From the NCBI GenBank assembly GCA_937877295.1, contig CALFIV010000264.1, positions 1 to 14,605 of the forward strand: a stretch of DNA of 14,605 nucleotides. The letters are read 5' to 3'. This document shows positions 1 through 5,738 of the stretch, one piece after another. This DNA comes from an uncultured Clostridia bacterium. Its GTDB lineage: Bacteria > Bacillota_A > Clostridia > Christensenellales > CAG-138. Position 1 is the stretch's first letter; every line of letters begins with the position of its first letter. The position numbers and the translations under genes are program-made. The notes beneath the pieces were generated by a model. The model saw nothing but the letters and a program-made list of their open reading frames with translations, did no database searches and was not told the DNA's origin.

Positions 1-230
1 GAGGCCTTGGCCAGGACGTAGGGGACCTTTGCCTCCTTGGCAACATACACACAGAGAATACTGGGGGCCAGGTCTCTTCCCATGGTCACTGCCACGATGT
101 CCATGTTCTGGAGGCCGAGCTGGCGGATCTCTCCCTCATCGGACAGGTCTGCGCACAGGGCGGTGGTGACCTTCCCGGCATAGCTTTGGATAAGCTCTGC
201 GTTTTTATCGGCGACCAGGACATCGGCGCC
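1..230 (-). CDS. Fragment of KtrA/TrkA-type potassium-uptake regulatory protein, joined in frame to a phosphofructokinase start
   Basis: Reading the minus strand from the ATG at 407, residues 60-135 of the open frame no longer look like phosphofructokinase. They match the NAD-binding RCK (TrkA-N) domain: a 'GADVLVADKN' second beta strand with acidic ribose-binding Asp, 'ALCADLSDE', 'LGLQNMDIVAVTMG', and the characteristic 'KVPYVLAKA' near the window edge. In real KtrA/TrkA proteins this is preceded by a glycine-rich GxGxxG strand, which is absent here, so only an internal piece is present and it runs off the left edge. G+C of this piece is about 60% by hand count, against about 50% for 231-407. 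All nine leucines here use CTN codons (mostly CTG/CTC). The family assignment is firm. That it belongs to this genome is doubtful: it is probably foreign sequence joined during assembly. Confidence 0.7.
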
Positions 231-407
231 CATGTCATACAGGTTTTCATCCAAAATGCCGCGAATACCGTGTGCAGCGCCATATACTTTCGTAATATGC
301 GGATCATCCAAAGCGGTTCGGATCACACCGTAAATGCTCGCGTTGATGACAGAGGTCGGACCGCCGGATTGGCCGACGATACAAGTTCCGATCAGTTCGT
401 TGTTCAT
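231..407 (-). CDS. N-terminal fragment of pyrophosphate-dependent 6-phosphofructokinase
   Basis: The first 59 residues from the ATG at 405-407 carry 'GQSGGPTSVINAS' (residues 12-24) and 'YGAAHGIRGIL' (42-52). These are the start of PPi-type phosphofructokinase, which phosphorylates fructose 6-phosphate in glycolysis using pyrophosphate. Members are about 400 residues long, so most of the enzyme, including the catalytic Asp region, is missing. The start is supported by GGAGG five bases upstream and by a strong promoter at 436-464. After about 'NLYDMG' the frame turns into an unrelated KtrA-type domain, with no stop codon or frameshift. The gene is therefore broken in this assembly. I infer that the real genome has an intact pfp-like gene here and that the join at about 228-247 is artificial, though a true rearrangement cannot be excluded. 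Confidence 0.75.
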
Positions 408-435
408 AGTTGCCTCCAAATGATATATCTTAAAT

Positions 436-464
436 ATTATAGCGGGTGCATTGGAAAAAAGCAA
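436..464 (-). promoter_or_regulatory. Sigma-A-type promoter for the phosphofructokinase gene
   Basis: On the minus strand a TTGCTT -35 element (459-464) is followed, after exactly 17 bases, by a perfect TATAAT -10 element (436-441). The predicted start near 429 leaves a leader of about 22 bases before the ATG at 407. The promoter sits just beyond the stop codon of the ywaF-like gene. I see no terminator hairpin between the two, so some readthrough from upstream is possible. Confidence 0.7.
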
Positions 465-467
465 GTA

Positions 468-1253
468 TTATCTCTTTGCTCTCTTCTGAATTCGATCCGC
501 AATATGGAATCCGAGCGTTATAATCACCATGTACGGGATCAGAATCAGAAAAGAAGGCAACAGATAGAGGAAGGGGATTGGAATCCATCTGTGGAAAATC
601 TCCAAGAGAAAATTGCCTTCTGTTTCCACCGAGTAAAAGTAATTCGCTTTCGGATGGATACCGGTATACCGCATCAGCATATTGATGCCGAATACAACAA
701 GCGTCACAAGTATGATTGTGATGATCGTAAACGGCAGGTCGCGAAAATGCGGACGGTACAATCCGAACGTCACAATAGCAAGCGCACAGATGATAATCAT
801 CATATGGATTCCGTAGAAACCGATCATACGCGGGAGCAGAATAGAATATCCGTCAAATCCGTTTGCAGGCATCATCAGAGCCATCATAGCGCCGAGCGGG
901 GCAATAAAAAAGCAGAAGCTCATCAAAGGCTTTTTCTTGGTCAGAACTGCAATCGGCATTAGAATCAAGTTGATGTTGCAAAGGTGCAGCGGAAGCTCAC
1001 CCCACCAATTGAATCCGCCCATATTCTGCGTGATTTCGTCATATGCCTTATCGATTGATAAGAAATATTTATAGACGAAGAAACAGACGAATGTAACAAT
1101 ACAGGTGACTGCAATCAAAATCTGCTTTGCTTTTTCACTCTTTTTGCGCATCACAAGACTGACTGCGATCAGCACCAAAATAAAAACGGCAAATGTGATG
1201 CAAAACAGAGCGTTAAATGGACTCATGATCAGAAAAGCGGAATCGGGCTGCAT
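468..1253 (-). CDS. YwaF/TMEM164-like integral membrane protein
   Basis: A 261-residue, very hydrophobic protein with roughly six or seven membrane segments. The motif 'GELPLHLCNINLILMPI' (residues 85-101, His90 and Cys92) is the hallmark of the bacterial YwaF family, which is related to eukaryotic TMEM164. TMEM164 is reported as a membrane acyltransferase that uses a conserved Cys. The bacterial proteins are functionally uncharacterised as far as I know, so an acyl-transfer role here is inference only. Start: ATG at 1251-1253 with AAAGGAG nine bases upstream. The gene begins only three bases after the stop of the queT-PAP2 fusion, so the two are almost certainly cotranscribed and share the candidate preQ1 switch. 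That link makes a role in queuosine-precursor handling or membrane-lipid chemistry worth testing. Confidence 0.75.
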   Translation of the reverse strand: MQPDSAFLIMSPFNALFCITFAVFILVLIAVSLVMRKKSEKAKQILIAVTCIVTFVCFFVYKYFLSIDKAYDEITQNMGGFNWWGELPLHLCNINLILMPIAVLTKKKPLMSFCFFIAPLGAMMALMMPANGFDGYSILLPRMIGFYGIHMMIIICALAIVTFGLYRPHFRDLPFTIITIILVTLVVFGINMLMRYTGIHPKANYFYSVETEGNFLLEIFHRWIPIPFLYLLPSFLILIPYMVIITLGFHIADRIQKRAKR

Positions 1254-1256
1254 CTT

Positions 1257-2447
1257 TCAGATCTCCTTTTTTTGATTTTTGATGAATAAACGTTCAATGG
1301 CGAACGCAATGCGTTCGATCTTTGTGAGGCAACCGATCTGCAGAGAAAGCTCTGAAAGAACGATCGCAGCGGGAATATCGATGATCGCGTGCTGTTTCAC
1401 AAACAGAATGCTGAAGCAGACAAGGATCAGGAATGCGAGATTAAACCATTGATACCACTTTGGTATTCTCTTGCATCCCATTGTTGCACGCCAGCAATAA
1501 TAGCTAATGATAACGTGCATGGAAGGGCATAGGTTCGTCGGAGAATCAACTGTATACAAAAACCGCATCCAATCGTTAAAGAAACCCGGCTCGGTTACAT
1601 CAGGCCGCTGAATTGTTCCGGGATAGACTAAAAACGCAACTGCACTGAGGGTTGCGACAATAAAGTAGGAACATGTTATACGATAACCATGCTGCTTACT
1701 TTCTGAGATTGCCCAGAAAAGTGTAACAATCCATGATACATACGACAAGAAATAGATCGTGACCCATTCAGGCACAAACGGGATCTTGTCATCCAAAGGC
1801 GTGGTGAGCACATGAAGCGTGCGGCCGGACAGAAAAGGACGCGTCGCATAGAAGACCGTTAATTGCGCAAGGAGCAAGACTACAAAGCAAACCCAGACAT
1901 AGAGCGGAAAACGTTCTTTGAACGAAGGCTTCGCGCTTTCATCGGTCTGTTTGTCTGCAAGCAGTGCAGGATAACGTTTCAATGCAAACAGCAGGATCAT
2001 CCCGAGAATGCCGCAGCAAACAAATTCTCCTACAAATACAGTCAAGCCGAGAAACCACCAAGCATCTTCAAACCGGTAAGCATATCGAAGAACGAGAGGA
2101 ACGATTACGGTATTTGCAAGGATCGGCGGAACAGGGGCAAGCCACTTGTGCTTGCGAAGCGCATAGGTCAAGAGCGCGCCGATCAAAGTAGCCAGCGTAC
2201 CGAAAATAACGTCCCAGAGGACAGCGCCGGTCAGAATATTGGAAAGCAGGCATCCGATAACAAGACCGGGAATGGCAGCAGATGTAAAGAATGGCAGAAT
2301 CGTGAGCGCTTCCGAGATGCGAAATTGAATTACGTTCGTTCCGGAGAGCCCGAACTGCGCGGAAAGCTCTGTCAGCACGACATAGAGCGCTGCAATAAAG
2401 GCAGCTTTTGTAATGTAGCTTGCTGTGTATTTCGTTGTTTGTGACAT
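1257..2447 (-). CDS. QueT-type queuosine-precursor transporter S component fused to a PAP2-family phosphatase domain
   Basis: A 396-residue polytopic membrane protein in two parts. Residues about 10-160 match QueT, the substrate-binding S component of ECF transporters for queuosine precursors: 'IQFRISEALTILPFF' (40-54), 'GLVIGCLLSNILTG' (61-74), 'LWDVIFGTLATL' (77-88). QueT proteins normally end near here (about 160 residues). After a polar linker (160-180), residues about 185-370 resemble PAP2_3-type membrane phosphatases/phosphotransferases, with 'YPGTIQRP' (275-282), 'CPSMH' (307-311) and 'KQHAIID' (351-357). Ser346, His353 and Asp357 fit the S-x6-H-x3-D spacing of PAP2 motif 3, and His311 fits motif 2, so the active site looks intact. 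Start: ATG with GGAG seven bases upstream, inside a candidate preQ1 riboswitch. Energy would come from EcfA1A2T encoded at 4091-6541. The substrate of the phosphatase half is unknown. Confidence 0.85.
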   Translation of the reverse strand: MSQTTKYTASYITKAAFIAALYVVLTELSAQFGLSGTNVIQFRISEALTILPFFTSAAIPGLVIGCLLSNILTGAVLWDVIFGTLATLIGALLTYALRKHKWLAPVPPILANTVIVPLVLRYAYRFEDAWWFLGLTVFVGEFVCCGILGMILLFALKRYPALLADKQTDESAKPSFKERFPLYVWVCFVVLLLAQLTVFYATRPFLSGRTLHVLTTPLDDKIPFVPEWVTIYFLSYVSWIVTLFWAISESKQHGYRITCSYFIVATLSAVAFLVYPGTIQRPDVTEPGFFNDWMRFLYTVDSPTNLCPSMHVIISYYCWRATMGCKRIPKWYQWFNLAFLILVCFSILFVKQHAIIDIPAAIVLSELSLQIGCLTKIERIAFAIERLFIKNQKKEI

Positions 2448-2454
2448 AAAGATT

Positions 2455-2496
2455 CTCCATAGTTTTGTTTTAAGTGAGGATGGTTACGAACTCACT
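2455..2496 (-). promoter_or_regulatory. Candidate preQ1-I riboswitch in the leader of the queT fusion gene
   Basis: Read on the minus strand, a perfect 6-bp stem AGUGAG (2496-2491) / CUCACU (2478-2473) closes a 12-base loop that includes 'UUCGUAACC'. A tail follows, UAAAACAAAACUAUGGAG, that merges into the ribosome-binding site. This is the layout of the small preQ1-I pseudoknot aptamer: short P1, 10-12-base C-containing loop, A-rich tail that docks in the P1 groove, and a tail end that pairs with the loop. Loop CC/CCAU can pair with the GG/AUGG of the Shine-Dalgarno region, suggesting control of translation. The gene downstream is a QueT transporter, the classic target. The predicted transcription start (about 2496) falls on the first base of P1. 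The loop sequence does not follow the best-known consensus exactly, so I hold this as probable, not certain. Confidence 0.6.
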
Positions 2497-2502
2497 GTGA
2501 AT

Positions 2503-2531
2503 ATTCTAACACAAAGCGACAAAACATGCAA
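2503..2531 (-). promoter_or_regulatory. Promoter of the queT-PAP2/ywaF operon
   Basis: Minus-strand TTGCAT (-35, 2526-2531), a 17-base spacer, then TAGAAT (-10, 2503-2508) preceded by an extended -10 TGT. The expected start is near 2496, which gives a leader of about 49 bases made up almost entirely of the candidate preQ1 aptamer plus the ribosome-binding site. The operon is separated from the upstream tRNA-Ser by a terminator at 2701-2735. Confidence 0.65.
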
Positions 2532-2576
2532 TCATATAAGCATAAGAAATGCATACTTGCACGTGTTTGGAAACCT

Positions 2577-2618
2577 CTCATCTTATGTGAATAAAGCTGC
2601 GGATTCACACCTTGTGAG
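2577..2618 (-). other. Imperfect inverted repeat in the spacer between tRNA-Ser terminator and queT promoter
   Basis: The 169-base stretch 2532-2700 contains no gene I can support. Its one visible structure is an inverted repeat: an 8-bp arm (2585-2592 with 2603-2610, one G-U pair in RNA) around a 10-base loop, with an outer CTCA/TGAG pair (2577-2580 with 2615-2618). No T-run follows on either strand, so it is not an intrinsic terminator. It lies upstream of the queT promoter and could be a protein-binding site or simply chance. Confidence 0.3.
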
Positions 2619-2700
2619 CGCTCTTGCACGCGAACAGAAAGCATGCGTTACCTTTTTTGAGTGGCGTCGAAGTAAGAGGAGAATGATTTGGTTGTGCAAC

Positions 2701-2735
2701 AAAAAAACGTCGCAAGCGATAAGAAGCTTGCGACG
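2701..2735 (-). terminator. Intrinsic terminator after tRNA-Ser
   Basis: A perfect 10-bp GC-rich stem (2726-2735 with 2708-2717) with an 8-base loop, followed on the minus strand directly by seven Ts (2707-2701). It begins four bases past the encoded CCA of the tRNA. It probably also ends transcripts that read through from the ecfA1-ecfA2-ecfT-truA-tadA unit. Confidence 0.9.
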
Positions 2736-2738
2736 ACG

Positions 2739-2832
2739 TGGCGGAGACGGTGGGATTCGAACCCACGGACCGGCTCATCACCAGTCAAACGATTTCGAGT
2801 CGTTCTCGTTATGACCACTTCGATACGTCTCC
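2739..2832 (-). tRNA. tRNA-Ser (anticodon CGA)
   Basis: A 94-base class II tRNA. The 7-bp acceptor stem GGAGACG/CGTCTCC is followed by discriminator G and an encoded CCA (2741-2739). The anticodon arm is AACGA/TCGTT with loop CTCGAAA, giving anticodon CGA, which reads UCG serine codons. The long variable arm (GACTGG/CCGGTC stem), typical of serine tRNAs, is present, as is the T arm GTGGG-TTCGAAT-CCCAC. It lies 43 bases downstream of tadA, with its own promoter and terminator. Serine tRNA genes near tadA also occur in Bacillus, so the neighbourhood is plausible for Bacillota. Confidence 0.97.
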
Positions 2833-2850
2833 ATGTATTGCGCGAATGTT

Positions 2851-2879
2851 AGTATAACGCATTCCGAGAAAAAAATCAA
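2851..2879 (-). promoter_or_regulatory. Promoter of tRNA-Ser, overlapping the end of tadA
   Basis: Minus-strand TTGATT (-35, 2874-2879), 17-base spacer, TATACT (-10, 2851-2856). The predicted start is about 2844, some 12 bases before the mature tRNA 5' end. The -35 element overlaps the tadA stop codon (2876-2878), so the tRNA can be made both independently and by readthrough. Confidence 0.75.
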
Positions 2880-3331
2880 CAATCTTTTTCAGAATTGCGA
2901 AGATTTACAAAGAAAGCTGAAAGCATGGCAGCGCATTCATCTTCGCAAATCCCTCCGATCGTTTCTACGCTGTGCGCGAACCAATGATCTGTCAAATCGA
3001 TTCGTGATCCGCAACAGCCGCATGTACGGTCAAAAGCTCCGAAAACCAAACGAGGGAGTTGAAAATGCAGCATTGCGCCTGCGCACATGGCACAAGGCTC
3101 TAACGTCACATAAAGAGTGCATCCGGATAAAGAACCAAGCCGGTCATATGCGGCTTGCATAACAAGCAGCTCGGCATGCTTCGAAGGATCATGCTCTGAT
3201 TCGCACAGATTGTGTGCGCTCGCAATCAATTTCCCATTTTTCACAATCACAGCGCCGACCGGAACTTCACCCGCTTTATATGCAATTTGTGCTTCTGACA
3301 ACGCTTGCTGCATCCAGTATCGGTCATTCAC
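2876..3331 (-). CDS. tadA: tRNA-specific adenosine deaminase TadA
   Basis: TadA deaminates A34 to inosine in tRNA-Arg(ACG), allowing one tRNA to read several codons. The 151-residue product has the family signature 'GEVPVGAVIV' (21-30), the zinc/catalytic 'HAE' (His52, Glu54) and 'PCAMCAGA' (79-86, zinc ligands Cys80 and Cys83), then 'RLVFGAFD' and the GS segment. I start it at GTG 3329-3331: GGAGG lies nine bases upstream, and the protein then begins 'MNDRYWMQQAL', the usual TadA N-terminus. An upstream ATG in the same frame (3373) would add a non-homologous extension and has less support. The gene overlaps the truA stop by eight bases, indicating coupled translation. It is the last protein gene of the ecfA1 unit. 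Confidence 0.95.
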   Translation of the reverse strand: MNDRYWMQQALSEAQIAYKAGEVPVGAVIVKNGKLIASAHNLCESEHDPSKHAELLVMQAAYDRLGSLSGCTLYVTLEPCAMCAGAMLHFQLPRLVFGAFDRTCGCCGSRIDLTDHWFAHSVETIGGICEDECAAMLSAFFVNLRNSEKDC

Positions 3332-4094
3332 GGGAAAGCACCTCCCGCGTATCAAAATCCGGATAGCAAACACGCATCAAACAAAGACCGTGTGCCGGTG
3401 CAGTAGCGCCGCAGTCGCTTCGTTTTCCGGAATCCAGCGCTTTCTGCATATCGGATATTGAACGTTTGCCGCTCCCGATCTCCAGCATTGTACCGACAAT
3501 GATCCGAACCATGTTGTACAAAAAGCCGTTTCCGGTAACGGTATAGGTCCAGAAAGGTCCATTTTTCATCCACTCGGATTGTTCAATCGTGCGAACAGTG
3601 CTGTCGACTTTGCGACCGGCGCATTTAAATGCGGAAAAATCATGTGTACCGATCAAAACCTTTGCAGCTCCCAGCATAGCGTCAAAATCCGGTATGTGAT
3701 GAAGATGCAGAGATGTGTTACGAGAAAAAACATCCGCATGCGTTCCGATATGAATCGTATAAGCATATTGCTTTCGCTTTGCTGAAAAACGCGCATGAAA
3801 GATGGGATCGCATTCTTCGGAATACAAAACGCGTATATCATCCGGTAAATGCATATTCAGCGCAATCGCAAATTTATCTGCCGCCATGCGAGCGTCGGTA
3901 TCAAAGTGTGCAACCTGTGCACGTGCATGAACGCCACTGTCAGTTCGGCCAGATCCCTCTACGCGGAGCTGTTCACCGGTGATTTCATTAATTGCGCGTT
4001 CCAAGTGCGACTGAATCGAAACACCGTTAGGCTGGACTTGCCAGCCAACGTAATTCGTTCCGTCATACGCGATGATCATGCGAATCCGTCTCAT
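3324..4094 (-). CDS. truA: tRNA pseudouridine(38-40) synthase TruA
   Basis: TruA isomerises uridines 38, 39 and 40 in the anticodon stem-loop of many tRNAs. At 256 residues it has the normal length. 'IIAYDGTNYVGWQVQPN' lies at the N-terminus (7-23), the catalytic 'GRTDSGVHA' follows with Asp52, then 'RKQYAYTI', and 'FLYNMVRIIVGTMLEIG' near the C-terminus is the second conserved block. The start ATG at 4092-4094 overlaps the ecfT stop (ATGA). I see no good Shine-Dalgarno sequence, so translation probably depends on coupling to ecfT. The order ecfA1-ecfA2-ecfT-truA is a well-known Bacillota arrangement, although there rplM and rpsI usually follow, whereas here tadA does. Confidence 0.96.
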   Translation of the reverse strand: MRRIRMIIAYDGTNYVGWQVQPNGVSIQSHLERAINEITGEQLRVEGSGRTDSGVHARAQVAHFDTDARMAADKFAIALNMHLPDDIRVLYSEECDPIFHARFSAKRKQYAYTIHIGTHADVFSRNTSLHLHHIPDFDAMLGAAKVLIGTHDFSAFKCAGRKVDSTVRTIEQSEWMKNGPFWTYTVTGNGFLYNMVRIIVGTMLEIGSGKRSISDMQKALDSGKRSDCGATAPAHGLCLMRVCYPDFDTREVLSRE

Positions 4095-4894
4095 GGGAAA
4101 ATAACTAAAAGAACGACCAAAACGCCGACAGATGCCAAGGTGATCAGTGCAGCAATCAAATCATTTCTTGTAAAGCGAAGCTGATGCATCTTGGTCCGAC
4201 CCTCACCGCCATGATAGCAGCGGGATTCCATAGCGGTTGCTAGTTCATCTGCTTTCCGGAAAGAGGAAACAAACAACGGAATCAAAATCGGGATCATACT
4301 TTTGACACGGCGGATCAGATTTCCGCTTTCAAAATCTGCTCCGCGAGCCATCTGTGCATTTTTGATTTTTTCCGATTCATCCATCAGCGTCGGAATAAAA
4401 CGAAGCGCGATGGTCATCATCATCGCAAGCTCGTGTGCCGGAAAACGGAATACCTTCAAAGGCGTCAGAAGCCGTTCAATACCGTCAGTAAGAGCGATGG
4501 GGGAGGTAGTCAGGGTCAGCATAGATGCACCTGCAACCAGAAGGATGATTCGCAGTGACAAAAATACAGATTGGAGGAGGGCTTCCAGCGTGAGCTGCCA
4601 GAATCCAAGATCCCAGAGTACTGTTTCACCGCTTGTGAAAAACAGGTTCAGAAGGAACATGAACGCCAAAAGCACGCGAATCGGTTTCAGCGCGTTCAGT
4701 ATATACTTCAGCGAAATATGAGATAACAACAGTCCCATCAGTAAAAACGCAAACGGGATTGCAAAGAAATAGATTTTTACAACGAGAAACGTCATCACGA
4801 TATACAAAATCATGATCATGATTTTCGTTCTCGGATCAAGCTTATGTACAATCGAATTGCCTGCTACAAATTGGCCGAGAGAAATGTCACGCAT
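4091..4894 (-). CDS. ecfT: Energy-coupling factor transporter transmembrane protein EcfT
   Basis: EcfT is the membrane scaffold that links the two ATPases to exchangeable S components. The 267-residue product has several hydrophobic segments (about 25-58, 70-88, 105-130, 245-265). It also carries the two cytoplasmic coupling-helix motifs: 'AQMARGADF' with the Ala-Arg-Gly core at 183-185, and the second, degenerate 'AMESRCY' (221-227). Start ATG at 4892-4894 has GAGGAG seven bases upstream. The gene overlaps the ecfA2 stop by eight bases and the truA start by four. No S component is encoded in this unit, so it is a group II (shared) module. The nearest candidate S component is the QueT half of the protein at 1257-2447. 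Confidence 0.95.
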   Translation of the reverse strand: MRDISLGQFVAGNSIVHKLDPRTKIMIMILYIVMTFLVVKIYFFAIPFAFLLMGLLLSHISLKYILNALKPIRVLLAFMFLLNLFFTSGETVLWDLGFWQLTLEALLQSVFLSLRIILLVAGASMLTLTTSPIALTDGIERLLTPLKVFRFPAHELAMMMTIALRFIPTLMDESEKIKNAQMARGADFESGNLIRRVKSMIPILIPLFVSSFRKADELATAMESRCYHGGEGRTKMHQLRFTRNDLIAALITLASVGVLVVLLVIFP

Positions 4895-5738
4895 GATGAC
4901 GCTCCTCTCTGAACCAATTCAGAAATGCTTCTTTGGTACATATCGTTGTTGGGATTGATACGCCGCGACGGTTCAATTCTACGCACAGCTTTGTTACGCT
5001 TGGTACGGATAAGCCAAAAGATTCCAGTTTTTCCGCATGTGAAAACACATTTTGCGGCGTATCAAGCATTGCAACCTCACCTTGCTCCAGAACAAGAACC
5101 TTTGTCGCGTGTTTCGCAATATCATCCATGGAATGTGAAATCATGATGATCGTACAATTGGATTCACTGCGAAGCTTTTCCAGTAGTGTCAAGATATCCT
5201 CTCGGCCTTTCGGATCAAGTCCGGCCATCGGTTCATCCAGAACAAGGTATTTCGGTGTCATGGACAGCACGCCAGCAATCGCTGCTCTTCTGCGCTCGCC
5301 GCCGGAAAGTTCAAACGGAGAACGTTCTGCAAAGCGCTTGTAATCCAGCCCGACTAGCTCCATTGCATAGGAAACACGCCGCTTGATTTCTTCCTCTTCA
5401 AGCTTCATATTTTTCGGACCAAACGAAACGTCTTCTGCAACGGTATCTGCAAACAGTTGATATTCCGGATACTGAAATACCATTCCGACAAGCACTCTTG
5501 CTTGTCGGCGCTCGCTTTTTTCGGAAAGATCATGTCCGTCTACGAGTACCGTTCCTTTTTCGGACGGCAGAAGCCCGTTCAAATGCTGAACAAACGTCGA
5601 CTTGCCGCTTCCGGTATGACCGATGATCCCGAGGAACTCGCCTTCTTCGATCGTGAAGTTCAGATCCTTGAGTGTTGGCGGCAGATGCTTTCCGCCTTCG
5701 GTATATGCAAATGTCAAATGATGAATTACAATTGACAT
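4887..5738 (-). CDS. ecfA2: Energy-coupling factor transporter ATPase EcfA2
   Basis: One of the two ABC ATPases that power the ECF module. The 283-residue product has Walker A 'GHTGSGKST' (40-48), Q-loop 'FQYPEYQLF' (Gln89), signature 'LSGGERRR' (144-151), Walker B 'YLVLDEP' with catalytic Glu169, and the switch histidine His202 in 'ISHSMDD', all intact. The C-terminal extension (about 225-283) is typical of EcfA2. Start ATG at 5736-5738 follows GGAGG at a short four-base spacing. The gene overlaps the end of ecfA1 by 13 bases. It is assigned as A2 rather than A1 by its position after the other ATPase and by its longer N-terminal 'HHLTFAYTEGG' segment. Confidence 0.95.
   Translation of the reverse strand: MSIVIHHLTFAYTEGGKHLPPTLKDLNFTIEEGEFLGIIGHTGSGKSTFVQHLNGLLPSEKGTVLVDGHDLSEKSERRQARVLVGMVFQYPEYQLFADTVAEDVSFGPKNMKLEEEEIKRRVSYAMELVGLDYKRFAERSPFELSGGERRRAAIAGVLSMTPKYLVLDEPMAGLDPKGREDILTLLEKLRSESNCTIIMISHSMDDIAKHATKVLVLEQGEVAMLDTPQNVFSHAEKLESFGLSVPSVTKLCVELNRRGVSIPTTICTKEAFLNWFREERHHA

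Noticed and set aside
186..962. Plus-strand open frame of 258 codons across the left-edge gene and ywaF-like gene
   Set aside because: It crosses the promoter and the opposite-strand genes, has no domain pattern and has a composition typical of a shadow frame.
1863..2460. Several open frames on both strands within the queT domain
   Set aside because: They overlap the clear QueT coding sequence in other frames. The minus-strand one starts on the ATGG of the riboswitch tail.
2448..2738. Possible SRP (4.5S) RNA gene, often near tRNA-Ser and tadA in Bacillota
   Set aside because: I looked for the conserved apical loop with GGAAGGAAGCAGCC on both strands and did not find it.
2425..2814. Plus-strand open frame ending in 'GGDGGIRTHGP'
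   Set aside because: That peptide is a well-known false translation of the antisense of a serine/leucine-type tRNA. The frame crosses the tRNA, its terminator and the queT promoter.
2739..2832. tRNA-Ser as an integration (att) site for a mobile element
   Set aside because: No integrase, no second copy of the tRNA 3' end and no composition shift around it. The flanking genes are ordinary housekeeping genes.
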